A stretch of 64,000 bases of DNA, from the NCBI RefSeq assembly GCF_037055275.1, contig NZ_CP146345.1, forward strand, positions 31,683-95,682, written 5' to 3'. The stretch comes from Pseudomonas sp. ML2-2023-3. Its GTDB lineage: Bacteria; Pseudomonadota; Gammaproteobacteria; Pseudomonadales; Pseudomonadaceae. Below the pieces are notes generated by a model, which saw only the letters and a list, made by a program, of their open reading frames with translations, was not told the origin of the DNA and did not search any database. Shown here piece by piece: positions 44,649 through 54,140 of this stretch. Each line of letters starts with the position of its first letter. The first letter of the stretch is position 1. Both the position numbers and the translations under genes were made by a program.

Positions 44649-44957
44649 TCAACTTCTTCTACATTGAGGTCCCGACTCTTGAACTGGGTCGCGGTAGCAG
44701 ATTTCATCGAACACGTCGATCAACAGGCCCTTATGCTCGGTCGCCGGATCGGTGATCGCGTAGAGGGTGGAGGCGTTATCGCCATCATCACCGCTTCCGA
44801 GGCGAAACGCCGCGTCGACGCAGATGCCGCACGGACCGATGGTTGATCCTGGCTCGAGATCGACGAGATTGCTGTCCTTGACGCGCTATTCGCGGTCTTA
44901 GCCCTTGGCGATGAAGGACTGAACTGCTTGTAGAGCGTCGGTCAGCTGCTATGTCAT
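44649..44957 (-). pseudogene. decayed gene with three nonsense codons, 103 codons
   Basis: In one frame from ATG 44957 to TGA 44649, a coherent protein (for example EPGSTIGPCGICVDAAFR and YAITDPATEHKGLLIDVFDE) is broken by TAG at codon 3, TAA at codon 20 and TAG at codon 24. All three are one step from Gln (CAG/CAA). The rest is undamaged, so loss is recent. Family not recognised. Confidence 0.6.
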
Positions 44958-45050
44958 GGACGCACCTTCATCTTGAGTTGGATTGGACAAGCTTCCGTAT
45001 AAGGCCCGCTGTAACCGTCAGATGACGGCGAAGAAAACGATGGGCAGTAT

Positions 45051-46019
45051 TCACAGCCACTTAGCCTTCTTGAAGCGCACAAATAGGAAAACGCACGATA
45101 TCGCTATCACTCCGAGCACGACAAAGTATCCGTAGGCCGTGTCCAGCTCCGGCATGTGCTTAAAGTTCATGCCGTATATTCCAGCGATCGCCGTCGGGAC
45201 TGCCAGTATTGCCGCCCAAGCCGCCAGCTGGCGGGTGATCACCCCCGTCCTTTGCGCTTCAAGAAGGCTGCTGGCCTCAAAGACCGTGGACAGGACAAGC
45301 AGGAGGCCGTCGACCATGGACTGCACGCGGTGGACATGGTCCGCGACGTCGTGGAAATATGGTGTCATTTCGGCGCTGATGCAGGGAAAGTGGCCGCGAA
45401 CGAGCTTTCGCACCAGCTCGGCCATAGCCCCGAGCGTGCGCTGGAACCGCGTGAGTTCGGACCTTAGTTCGAAGATTCGCGCCACCTCTTCTGGCCCGAG
45501 GAAATCGTGCAGCGACCGTCGCTCCATCGCCAGGACGTCGTCCTCGATCATTTCGAAGATGGGCAGATACTGGTCGACCACGCGATGCAAGATCGCGTGC
45601 AGCACATAGTCGACACCCTTGCCGAACTGCGTCGGCGATGCCTCGAGTTGCTCCCGAAGTTTGCCCAGCGCTCCGGCATTGCCGTGCCGCACGGTGATAA
45701 GGTGATTGTGACCGGTGAAGATCGCCATCTTGCCGTAGCTGATCCGGTCGCCGACCAGCTCGGCGGTCTGCGCGACGACGTACAACTCATCGTTGTAGAC
45801 CTCGAGCTTGGGCGGGCACAGCGGGTGCATCGCGTTGTCGATCGCCAACGGATGAAGATTATATGTCCTTTGGATCGCGAGTAGTTCCTCGGGGGTGGGT
45901 TCGCTAAGCGCGATCCAGCAGAAGCCCGAGCGACTCTCGCCCAACTTGACGTGCTCATCGAGCGCGATTTCGCGAACTCGCTTGCCTTCGTTGTAATAAT
46001 AGGCGGCGATGATGCTCAT
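45051..46019 (-). CDS. corA: CorA-family Mg2+/Co2+ channel, 322 aa
   Basis: ATG 46019 (MSIIAAYYYNEG). The essential GMN motif appears as AGIYGMNFKHMPELD between two C-terminal transmembrane helices, with a long cytoplasmic N-terminal domain. ATG overlaps the GST stop (ATGA). Position inside the stress island suggests metal homeostasis under oxidant stress. Confidence 0.92.
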   Translation of the reverse strand: MSIIAAYYYNEGKRVREIALDEHVKLGESRSGFCWIALSEPTPEELLAIQRTYNLHPLAIDNAMHPLCPPKLEVYNDELYVVAQTAELVGDRISYGKMAIFTGHNHLITVRHGNAGALGKLREQLEASPTQFGKGVDYVLHAILHRVVDQYLPIFEMIEDDVLAMERRSLHDFLGPEEVARIFELRSELTRFQRTLGAMAELVRKLVRGHFPCISAEMTPYFHDVADHVHRVQSMVDGLLLVLSTVFEASSLLEAQRTGVITRQLAAWAAILAVPTAIAGIYGMNFKHMPELDTAYGYFVVLGVIAISCVFLFVRFKKAKWL

Positions 46020-46720
46020 GCTGGCCTCGCGGGAATGTGGAGGCCACGCTGGACGGCCGGTCGAGCCAGCCCGCGTCCAAGCCATGCGCGGACGTTCGAA
46101 AAGCTGCTGAGGCCAAGGATGTCACCCGCAGCGTAGAATTCCACCAGCGCATTCACCCAGCCGAGCGTCGCGATGTCCGCGATCGAATAGTCGTCGACGA
46201 TCCAGTCGCGGCCTTCCAGCCGGCGATCCAGAATCCCCAGCAGACGCGTGGATTCGTCGATAAAGCGCTGTTGCGGCCGCTTGTCCTCATAGTCCTTGCC
46301 GCCAAATCGCAGGAAGAAGCCGAGCTGACCGAACATCGGCCCGATGGCCGACATCTGAAAGAACACCCACGCTAGGGTCTCGTAACGCTGGCCTGGTTCG
46401 GTGGAGATGAACTGACCCGTCTTGTCGGCCAGATAGAGGAGGATCGCACCGGATTCCCATAAGGCGATGGGTCTACCGTCAGGGCCAGCCGGATCGATGA
46501 TCGCCGGTATGCGTCCGTTCGGGTTCAGCGACACGAACGCCGGATCCTTCGACTCGTTGTTCGAGATGTCGATCAGGTGGGGCTCGTACGCCAGGCCAGT
46601 CTCCTCAAGCATGATCGAGACCTTGACGCCATTGGGCGTAGGGGCTGCGTAGAGTTGCAGGCGATCGGGATGAGATGCCGGCCAGCGCTGCGTGATCGGA
46701 AAGGACGAGAGGTCTGGCAT
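46016..46720 (-). CDS. glutathione S-transferase (YfcG/Ure2-like), 234 aa
   Basis: ATG 46720 (MPDLSSFPITQRW); the upstream extension to 46816 is not supported. N-terminal thioredoxin fold with NGRIPAIIDP cis-Pro site and a C-terminal helical domain. YfcG-like proteins have glutathione-dependent disulfide reductase activity, which fits a thiol-protection role. Four-base overlap with corA. Confidence 0.88.
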   Translation of the reverse strand: MPDLSSFPITQRWPASHPDRLQLYAAPTPNGVKVSIMLEETGLAYEPHLIDISNNESKDPAFVSLNPNGRIPAIIDPAGPDGRPIALWESGAILLYLADKTGQFISTEPGQRYETLAWVFFQMSAIGPMFGQLGFFLRFGGKDYEDKRPQQRFIDESTRLLGILDRRLEGRDWIVDDYSIADIATLGWVNALVEFYAAGDILGLSSFSNVRAWLGRGLARPAVQRGLHIPARPA

Positions 46721-46860
46721 AAATCTGCGATCCTGGTGTTGCGATGGCGACTGACTGGAACGAGCCGTCACTCTGAAGTAGGGTTCGATGACCGCGTCGC
46801 TGAACGACGCGGTCACGAAGATTGCGGACCGGATCGGCGCAGTGGCAACGGCAGTGAAGC

Positions 46861-47400
46861 CTATTCCGCCGCGGTCCCGGCCGCTGGCTGTACGTCGTCA
46901 ACCTTTTGGCGCTTCGGAAGCACCCAGCCGGGACGGACGAAGTGGCAGGTGTAGCCGCCCGGGCGCTTCTCCAGATAATCCTGGTGATCGGGCTCGGCCT
47001 CCCAGAACTCGCCGACCGGCTGGACCTCGGTCACCACTTTGCCATCCCACAGCCCCGAGGCATCCACATCGGCGATCGTATCCTCGGCGACGCGCTTCTG
47101 CTCCTCGTCGACATAATAGATGCCCGACCGGTAGGAGAGCCCACGATCATTGCCCTGGCGGTTCAGCGTCGTCGGATCGTGGATCTGGAAGAAGAATTCC
47201 AGGATGTTCCGGTAGCTCGTCACTGTCGGGTCGAAGACAATCTCGATCCCCTCGGCATGCGTGCCGTGATTACGATACGTGGCGTTCGGAATATCGCCGC
47301 CCGTGTAACCCACACGGGTCGAGATGATGCCGGGCCGCTTGCGGATCAGATCCTGCATGCCCCAGAAACATCCTCCTGCGAGAACAGCGCGCTGATGCAT
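46861..47400 (-). CDS. msrA: peptide methionine-S-sulfoxide reductase MsrA, 179 aa
   Basis: Catalytic GCFWGMQ (Cys near residue 11) and the family motifs [40 protein letters not shown]. Ends with a basic tail. It is preceded by msrB on the same strand with a one-base gap, so it is co-transcribed with it. Repairs oxidised methionine. Confidence 0.95.
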   Translation of the reverse strand: MHQRAVLAGGCFWGMQDLIRKRPGIISTRVGYTGGDIPNATYRNHGTHAEGIEIVFDPTVTSYRNILEFFFQIHDPTTLNRQGNDRGLSYRSGIYYVDEEQKRVAEDTIADVDASGLWDGKVVTEVQPVGEFWEAEPDHQDYLEKRPGGYTCHFVRPGWVLPKRQKVDDVQPAAGTAAE

Positions 47401-47401
47401 G

Positions 47402-47845
47402 TTAAGCCTCCTCTACTTGATCGAGATATTCACCGTATCCCTCGGACTCCATCTCGTCGCGCGGGATGAAGCGAAGGGACGCTGAGTTGATGCAGTACCG
47501 CAGACCGCCGCGGTCGGAAGGACCATCGGGGAACACATGGCCGAGATGACTGTCTGCGTGTACTGACCTGACCTCCGTCCGGACCATGCCGTGTGCGCTG
47601 TCCCGCACCTCGTTCACGTTTGCCGAAACGATCGGCTTGGTGAAGCTGGGCCAGCCAGTACCCGAATCGAACTTGTCCGTCGAAGCGAACAGTGGCTCTC
47701 CCGACACTATGTCGACGTAGATGCCAGGCTCCTTGTTGTCGTTGTACTCGCCCGTGAAGGGCCTTTCGGTGCCCGCCTCCTGGGTAATTCGGTGTTGCTC
47801 GGGAGTCAGGTGGTCGATTGCTGTCTGTGACTTTTCAAACTTCAT
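47402..47845 (-). CDS. msrB: peptide methionine-R-sulfoxide reductase MsrB, 147 aa
   Basis: ATG 47845 ([11 protein letters not shown]). MsrB motifs: [20 protein letters not shown], and catalytic Cys in [14 protein letters not shown]. The zinc-binding CxxC pairs are absent, as in zinc-lacking MsrB forms. First gene of the msrB-msrA unit; GGAG-type site upstream. Confidence 0.95.
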   Translation of the reverse strand: MKFEKSQTAIDHLTPEQHRITQEAGTERPFTGEYNDNKEPGIYVDIVSGEPLFASTDKFDSGTGWPSFTKPIVSANVNEVRDSAHGMVRTEVRSVHADSHLGHVFPDGPSDRGGLRYCINSASLRFIPRDEMESEGYGEYLDQVEEA

Positions 47846-48098
47846 TACAGTCTCCAATACTTATCTAGAGGGCCAGGCACGCTACCGCTAATTTTTTATG
47901 TCTCCTGATTTGCTCCTACAATGGTAGTGGGATGGCAAACGAGGTTTTACTAAGTGTTGGAAAATTAGAGATTTAAATTTCGCGTCTATTAGTTCTAGCG
48001 CAACTGAGTGGTTAAGCAAGTACGTAATCAGTAAATATTAAAAAAATAACACAAAAGCACGATTATATAATACAGTGTCAGTGTTTTATGATAATCAA
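47846..48098. other. AT-rich intergenic region
   Basis: About 250 bases, strongly AT-rich near 47980-48090. It holds the msrB promoter on the left and the landing site of the ISAs1-type element on the right. No gene. Confidence 0.4.
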
Positions 48099-48108
48099 CA
48101 ACGCCTGT

Positions 48109-49336
48109 CAAGGCAATCGCATGAAGCTCACCTGAGACCTAATAGTTCAGCCCGATAATCATCAGAGGTTGCAGCAATCAGCCTTCGTGCCTTGATGCCA
48201 CCCTTGCGCTTGACCGGATCCAACCGGATCAAATTCAATGTAAGTTGCTTGAGAACGGCCATGTTGTGGGCAGCATGCCCGGTTCGGATCCGCATCTGAT
48301 CGTCACCAAAAATGACATCCATGCACCAGTGGACGCGGTTCTCCACGCCCCAGTGCGCCCTGATGGCATGTGCGATGCGCTCTGCATCCGGAGCAAGACT
48401 GCTGATGTAGTAACGGCGCTCCAGGCTGGTCTGGTTGCCCACAGTCCGCTCGGACTCCAGCATCACGAAAGTGCGCAGTCCTGGCCAGCGTTCTGGCTGT
48501 GGCAGGCACTGGAGTTGGTCGAAAACATGGCAGCGACGAACCTCCAGCCGGCCATGGTCCTTCTCGACATGCTCGAAGTGCGCATGGGGTACCCGGGCAG
48601 GATCGCCGTCCAAAAAGGTGTCAGCGAAGTCATCGATCGCTTCGGCCAGCTTCGGCTGGTTTCCCTTGATGGCCAGCAGATAGTGCGCCCCGCGATCGAG
48701 AATGGCCTGTGCAATGTCCGGCTGGGTACCCATGGCATCGATCGTCACGGTGCAGCCCTCAAGCGCCAGTGTGGCCAGCAGCTCAGGAATGGCGGTCTTC
48801 TCGTTGGACTTCTGGGAGGTCGCCCTCTGCCCGAGAATCAGCCCTGAATCAGCCGCAAAAGCGCTGACCAGGTGCAACGGGGCCGTGTTTTTCTTGCCGG
48901 AGCGGCGACTGGTCTTGCCGTCTAGGGCAACCACTTGCGGAGAAAGGGCCGGTAGGATCGCCGCAACCCAACAGCGGAAGGCCTGCTCGAACTCCTCTGG
49001 ATCGATCAGGCTGAATAGCCGTCCAAAGGTGTCGTGTGAGGGAATGCCGTGGGGTAGTTTCAGAATACGGCGGAACCAGTCCAGCCGCTGCTCAGCCCAG
49101 AGTTCGATTTCGATGAAGGTGTCAGCGCCGGCAAGCACGCCGCAGATAGCCACGACCAGTGTTTCGACCAGGTCGTGACGAATCTTGCCCTGCTGACGGG
49201 GATCATTGATGGCGACCAGAACATCGGAGATTGGTATGTGATGCGACATTGCAGGGCATCCTGAGTAGAGAGGCGCTCAGGATGCCCGCTGGGAAAGGAC
49301 TCATTCAAATCGGCAGGCGTTCATGCGATTGCCCTG
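48109..49336 (-). mobile_element. ISAs1-family insertion sequence, complete, 1228 bp
   Basis: Near-perfect terminal inverted repeats (CAnGGCAATCGCATGAA, one mismatch) at 48109-48125 and 49320-49336. They are flanked by a 10-base direct repeat CAACGCCTGT (48099-48108 and 49337-49346). A single transposase gene lies inside. Insertion is intact and recent-looking. Confidence 0.93.
48128..49249 (-). CDS. ISAs1-family transposase, 373 aa
   Basis: Typical ISAs1-family protein: PHGIPSHDTFGRLFSLIDPEEFEQAFRCW, VALDGKTSRRSGKK with a catalytic Asp, TIDAMGTQPDIAQAI, and HWGVENRVHWCMDVIFGDDQ with the DDE Glu. Full length; contained in the complete element. Confidence 0.95.
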   Translation of the reverse strand: MSHHIPISDVLVAINDPRQQGKIRHDLVETLVVAICGVLAGADTFIEIELWAEQRLDWFRRILKLPHGIPSHDTFGRLFSLIDPEEFEQAFRCWVAAILPALSPQVVALDGKTSRRSGKKNTAPLHLVSAFAADSGLILGQRATSQKSNEKTAIPELLATLALEGCTVTIDAMGTQPDIAQAILDRGAHYLLAIKGNQPKLAEAIDDFADTFLDGDPARVPHAHFEHVEKDHGRLEVRRCHVFDQLQCLPQPERWPGLRTFVMLESERTVGNQTSLERRYYISSLAPDAERIAHAIRAHWGVENRVHWCMDVIFGDDQMRIRTGHAAHNMAVLKQLTLNLIRLDPVKRKGGIKARRLIAATSDDYRAELLGLR

Positions 49337-49409
49337 CAACGCCTGTTTAGATGCTGGTAGATGCGAATTTTTTGGCGTACAGTCAAAATTTTCTGATGGT
49401 TGCTTAGTG

Positions 49410-51073
49410 TGTTGGCGCTGATGGAAAATTGACCCACCGGGGATGCGGACAAAAACTTGGACTGGTTATGCCGCTAAGCCCAGGCTTTCACGATACTCAA
49501 TGGGACTGAGCGCGCCGAGGGAAATCTTTATACGTTTTTCGTTGTACCAGCGAATGTATGAATCCAAGGCCTGAATGAACTGCTCGATGCTCGTTGACTG
49601 CCAGTTGCGAGGATAGAACAGTTCCGTTTTCAGTCGGCCGAAGAAACCTTCACAAGCCGCGTTGTCTGGTGAGCAGCCTTTGCGCGACATCGAACGAATC
49701 AGCTTCGCATCAGCGATGCGCGATAACCAGCCGGGCCAGCGGTAGTGAGCGCCACGATCGGAGTGAACAACAGGCCGTTTATCGTTACTGGCCACCGTTT
49801 CGATAGCTGCATCCAGCATCGTGTTCACAAGCTCGGCGTCGGGACGCGTGCCGATCGACCAACTGATTACCTTCCCATCGAAGCAGTCGATCATGGGGGA
49901 CAGGTACACCTTGCCTGCCGGGATCTGGAACTCCGAGATGTCGGTCAGCCATTTCTCATTCGGAGCTAGGGCCGTGAAGTCGCGGTTGAGGAGGTTTTCC
50001 GGCGCCGGACTGATCTCCCCGAGGTAGGAACCGTATCGACGCCGTTTCGGCTTGGCGACGACTAGGCACTCCTGCTTCATCAAGCGCTGCACCACCTTCT
50101 CTGAAAGGCGCACACGCTGCCTGCTCAACGAAGCTCGCATCCGACGGTAGCCATAGCAACGATGATTGCGCTCGAATATGTCCGCCATGGCACGACGCAC
50201 TTCGGTGTACTTTTCCGCGACCTGCATTCGGGCTCGATGATAGAAATAGGAGCTTCGGGCCAAGCCCAACGCGTCAAGCAGCTCTAGCAAGGAGTACCTA
50301 TGCCTAAGGGCATCAGCCAGCAATGTCTTCTCCCGATTGGTCAGGACTTGCCGGTTGATGCCCGTCTCTTTTTTTATGAGTTCATTCGCCCTCATCAACA
50401 GGTCATGTTCAAGCTGCAAACGGCGAACATCGAGCTGGAGAGATTCGAGTTGCCGCTGCAACTCCTCTCGTTCCGGTGACGATGAGGGTTCAAGTCGACA
50501 CTTCATGGATGGGGATACCTCTGGGCCGAGTAGCTGGTTTTTCCAGTTGTACAAGGTCGGCCTGCACACGCCCAGCTTTTGAGCCAGGGCTTTCGCACTT
50601 TCTTTTCGCGTGCACAGCGCGATGACCGCTGCCTGCTTCACCGCTGGCGGCCGGGCTAACCCGTCTGATCGACTGACAACACGCGTATGCAACTCGGGGT
50701 GCATTTCGTAAATCCAGGCACGCAAAGAATCCCGCGCGGGGTAGCCCAACGCCTTGATGGTAGCGGCGATGTTGCGACCGTATTCGAGATAGTGCTCGAC
50801 AGCCTTTTCCCTTTGGGCCGGTGAGTACTTCGACTTCGAGTTCTCGTAGCAACGCGGCAGGTCGAGGCATCGCTCATACTCTGCGTGCCAGCTCTTCAAA
50901 GAGTTCTTCGTCGGGTAGCCCAACTGACGAATAGTTGCCCCGGTTCGCTTGCCCAGTTTGATGTAGAGCTTGACCGCTCGGATACGGTCTTCGTATGAAT
51001 ACATGAACTACCTCCAGGTAGTCCAAGATTTCCGCCGCATCCCCGGTGGGTCAGTTTTCAATCAGCGCCAACA
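49410..51073 (-). mobile_element. IS3-family insertion sequence, about 1.66 kb
   Basis: Long imperfect inverted repeats begin TGTTGGCGCTGAT at both ends (49410 and, inverted, 51073), extending about 38 bases (including GACCCACCGGGGATGCGG). No clear target duplication; the flanks are TTAGTG and GTAAGA. Confidence 0.85.
49466..51004 (-). CDS. IS3-family transposase (single-frame OrfAB type), 512 aa
   Basis: Two HTH repeats in the N-terminal half, then the IS3 DDE core: YGYRRMRASLSRQRVR, DFTALAPNEKWLTDISEF with the first Asp, and GCSPDNAACEGFFGRLKTE with the second Asp and Glu. Unusually a continuous frame instead of the usual two-frame, frameshifted arrangement. Confidence 0.93.
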   Translation of the reverse strand: MYSYEDRIRAVKLYIKLGKRTGATIRQLGYPTKNSLKSWHAEYERCLDLPRCYENSKSKYSPAQREKAVEHYLEYGRNIAATIKALGYPARDSLRAWIYEMHPELHTRVVSRSDGLARPPAVKQAAVIALCTRKESAKALAQKLGVCRPTLYNWKNQLLGPEVSPSMKCRLEPSSSPEREELQRQLESLQLDVRRLQLEHDLLMRANELIKKETGINRQVLTNREKTLLADALRHRYSLLELLDALGLARSSYFYHRARMQVAEKYTEVRRAMADIFERNHRCYGYRRMRASLSRQRVRLSEKVVQRLMKQECLVVAKPKRRRYGSYLGEISPAPENLLNRDFTALAPNEKWLTDISEFQIPAGKVYLSPMIDCFDGKVISWSIGTRPDAELVNTMLDAAIETVASNDKRPVVHSDRGAHYRWPGWLSRIADAKLIRSMSRKGCSPDNAACEGFFGRLKTELFYPRNWQSTSIEQFIQALDSYIRWYNEKRIKISLGALSPIEYRESLGLAA

Positions 51074-51178
51074 GTAAGATCAACCATTTAATCCGCTTAC
51101 CCGAAATACACACATCACTCGACGGACGAGCTGCCGTTGCTTAGGCTGATGGCCTTTTTTACACCCAAGGGGAACGCT

Positions 51179-52165
51179 ATGGATAGAGATGCACTTGAAC
51201 AGAACCAGATACCGATCTACTTCGTCGCGGTCATTGCCGCAGCAATCGGTGGGCTCATGGCACCTGTGGCCGCTCTGGGGTTAAATGCTCTGGTTACTCC
51301 GACTATCGCCGTGCTAATGTACGCGATGTTCCTACAAATTCCCTTTCTTGATCTGCGCGAAGGGCTGAGCAACAAACGCTTCATGTCAGCCCTGCTGATC
51401 GCCAACTTCGTATTGATTCCGCTGTTGGTGTGGGGGCTCACCAGAGGACTCACGGATCACCCAGCGATCCTTGTCGGTGCTCTCCTGGTACTGCTGACGC
51501 CCTGCATCGACTACGTGGTGGTCTTTACTCATATTGGCAAGGGCGACTCTCGTGGGATCCTTGCGGCGACACCAATCCTGCTGCTGCTTCAGCTTGTTCT
51601 GCTACCCGTGTATTTGGCCTTCATGTTGGGTGGACAGTCCGACGTCGTGATCTCGATAGGCCCCTTTGTTGAAGCCTTTCTCGTGCTGATTGTCGCGCCG
51701 TTGTTGTTGGCCGTGGTTACAGCGGCGCTGGCCAAAAAGTCGAAAATCGTCGGTGGTTGGAACGCCGCCTGGGCCTGGCTGCCCGTTCCAGCAATGGCAG
51801 CGGTTCTGATAGCGGTGGTCGGTTCTCAAATCTCCTCGGTCGTTCGCGACATCGACAAGCTTGCACCGGTGATCCCTGTGTACATCGGCTTCATGCTGCT
51901 GGCACCGTTGATGGGGGCTCTGGCTTCGAAAGCTTTCAAGCTGCCTTCCACGACTGCCAGAGCGGTTACCTTCAGCTCGTCAACGCGTAACTCTTTGGTA
52001 GTTCTCCCGTTAGCTCTGGCGCTGCCTGAAGAAATTCGAGGGCTTGCTGCCGCTGCGGTGATCACCCAGACGCTAGTCGAGCTGGTTGGTGAGCTGATCT
52101 ACATCCGCGCAATACCGGCCTTCGTCTGGCGTGACAAATCGCAGGTTGTGTCGACGACTTTGTAA
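51179..52165 (+). CDS. ACR3/BASS-family arsenite or sodium/bile-acid-type transporter, 328 aa
   Basis: ATG 51179 (MDRDALEQNQIPIYF) with AAGGGGAAC upstream. Ten hydrophobic segments and the BASS fold patterns (VLLTPCIDYVVVFTHIGKG with the conserved Cys of ACR3, then TFSSSTRNSLVVLPLALAL). No arsR/arsC next to it, so arsenite export is plausible but not certain. Follows the IS3-type element by about 105 bases. Confidence 0.8.
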   Translation: MDRDALEQNQIPIYFVAVIAAAIGGLMAPVAALGLNALVTPTIAVLMYAMFLQIPFLDLREGLSNKRFMSALLIANFVLIPLLVWGLTRGLTDHPAILVGALLVLLTPCIDYVVVFTHIGKGDSRGILAATPILLLLQLVLLPVYLAFMLGGQSDVVISIGPFVEAFLVLIVAPLLLAVVTAALAKKSKIVGGWNAAWAWLPVPAMAAVLIAVVGSQISSVVRDIDKLAPVIPVYIGFMLLAPLMGALASKAFKLPSTTARAVTFSSSTRNSLVVLPLALALPEEIRGLAAAAVITQTLVELVGELIYIRAIPAFVWRDKSQVVSTTL

Positions 52166-52385
52166 GTTAATAAATGGCGGACACACCCAAAAGTGATTTT
52201 TTGGCAATGCGGGCAGCTTTTGGGCGCGCGCCTCTTGCGGACGCCACTAGCGCCAAACCACCTGGGTCGGACGGCCATTGTTCGCCCCGATAAATTGCTG
52301 GTGTGATCCACAAGGAATGGCCAAAAAACCTGAAAAATGTTAGTGGGTTATTTTCTATATAATTCAATAGGTTATGATCTACTAA

Positions 52386-53573
52386 CAGTTAGGCTCATTC
52401 AGATATAACGATGGTTGCATAGTCGCTCGAAGTAAGGAAGCAAAAGCTCTGGGTTTGAAAATGGGAGAACCATTCTTTAAGATCAGAACGTTTATCGAAA
52501 AGCACGATGTTTCAGTTTTTAGCAGTAACTACACTTTATATGGCGAGTTCAGTCACAGGCTTTCTTTAGCTATTTCCTCACTTGCTCCGGCCGTTGAGGC
52601 CTATAGTTGCGACGAATCATTCGTAAGACTTGATGGTTTGCCCGAGCCATTAAAAGATGTAGCGAAGGCAATTCAAGCCCGTGTTCTGCTGTGGACAGCG
52701 CTCCCCGTTGGCATTGGCCTGGGGCACACTAAAACCCTCGCTAAAGCAGCCCAGCATGCCTCTAAGGTGTGGAAAGCCAAAACTGGTGGCGTCGTAGACC
52801 TCCGCTCCAAGGAGGCCGTGGAGTGGCTCCTGAGGCGTATGCCGGTGGAAGAGGTTTGGGGGGTCGGGCGGCGGATGAAAGACAACCTCCAACCTCTGGG
52901 CATAACAACTGCCTGGGAGTTAGCGCAGTGTGACCCGCGAGTGCTTGGAAAAAAGTTTTCCGTTGTCCTGGAGCGTACGATCCGTGAGTTAAATGGGGAA
53001 CAGTGCCTAGACCTTGAGCCTGTTGGATTACCAAAACAATCCATCTGTTGTAGTAGATCTTTTGGTGAGCGTGTAACCACTCTGCAAGGGCTTCGTGAGG
53101 CTGTCGCCAGTTACGTGCATCGAGCAGCTGGGAAACTCAGGGCTCAAAAATCACTGTGCACCGTCCTGAGAGTGTCCATACAGACCTCCTTCTTCGGCGA
53201 TGATCCAAAGTACGCTCAGGGAATCACGTGTACCCTCCCCTACCCTACAGATGATACTCGCGTACTGACCGGCGCTGCGCTTCGAGGTTTAGAAACCATC
53301 TTTCGGGAGGGGATGAGGTACAGCAAAGCTGAGATTCTTCTGATCGATTTGCGTCGTCGAGGGGAATTCACTGATGATCTGTTCACGATCAATCAGCCAG
53401 CGCGGTCTGAGGCCTTAATGCTCGTTATGGACCAGGTTAACCGGCGCTGGGGTCGGGAATGCCTACGCACTGCAGCTGTTCCAGCAGAACCCGAATGGGG
53501 TATGCGCAGAGATTACCTCAGCCCGAGCTATATGACGGATTTCAACCAACTGTGGAAGGTGAGCTGCAGGTAG
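52386..53573 (+). pseudogene. rulB: 5'-truncated rulB (Y-family DNA polymerase V subunit)
   Basis: Frame opens after TAA 52383-52385; conserved RulB sequence starts at about 52407 with NDGCIVARSKEAKALGLKMGE, then SCDESFVRLDG (catalytic Asp-Glu pair), little-finger domain and a normal C-terminus. The first about 45 residues (catalytic N-terminal Asp) are missing. A start at 52455 would give an inactive protein. rulB is a known insertion hotspot for integrating elements in Pseudomonas; the 5' half with rulA is not in this window. Confidence 0.8.
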
Positions 53574-53613
53574 TTGATCACCCTTAGGACGGACATTTCA
53601 CAGCCGCTCTAAC

Positions 53614-53877
53614 TTACGATGCCGTGCAGCCAAGCTCACGGGGGCCGGCCAGCCTCGGCACGTAGGCGAGTTTCGGAGTCCGGGCTACATCATTCTTCCT
53701 TGCGCACATCCTTGCTCCATCCTCGTCTCTGGCACGTACATACATGGTGTGGATGACCTTGCGCTTTGGGCCCGAGCCCGCAACAAGGTCTACCGCAAAT
53801 GTTTTCCATTCCCGCGTTGCCCAATAGGCATGAGCATCTGCTTCGTCACCAAACAGCATTCGCGTCTGTGTTCCCAT
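53614..53877 (-). CDS. hypothetical protein, 87 aa
   Basis: ATG 53877 (MGTQTRMLFGDEADAHAYWATREW). Basic in the second half (RDEDGARMCARKNDVARTPKL). It is the last gene of the minus-strand ParA-ParB unit, six bases after the membrane-protein gene. Family unknown. Confidence 0.55.
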   Translation of the reverse strand: MGTQTRMLFGDEADAHAYWATREWKTFAVDLVAGSGPKRKVIHTMYVRARDEDGARMCARKNDVARTPKLAYVPRLAGPRELGCTAS

Positions 53878-53883
53878 ATCATT

Positions 53884-54135
53884 TCAACCTTGCGCAGGAA
53901 GGGGGATATCAGACCTTATGCGCTGCCATCCTACGCAATCCAAGCTGTGCTTGAATGGAGGAGGAGGATTCAAAGCCTCCTTGAGGCAACGATCATGCCT
54001 CTCATCATCTACAGCTGCTATGGCTTCCTTTCGGTGCTCCAGGTAAAACAACAAACCTAAAAGCAGAGCTCCTCCTGCGGCTATACATGCAAGATGTTCC
54101 AATAACGCTTTCATTCTTGTTATCCCTTTAGTCAT
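53884..54135 (-). CDS. small membrane protein, 83 aa (76 aa from the inner start)
   Basis: A single hydrophobic segment (about residues 14-31) followed by a cytoplasmic or periplasmic tail with two cysteines. Two reasonable starts: ATG 54135 (GGAG eight bases upstream) or ATG 54114 (AAGGGA nine bases upstream). It follows parB by five bases. Confidence 0.55.
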   Translation of the reverse strand: MTKGITRMKALLEHLACIAAGGALLLGLLFYLEHRKEAIAAVDDERHDRCLKEALNPPPPFKHSLDCVGWQRIRSDIPLPAQG

Positions 54136-54140
54136 ATGCC

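Noticed and set aside
46950..46965. GTAGCCGCC in msrA
   Set aside because: Short chance match inside conserved coding sequence, no hairpin.
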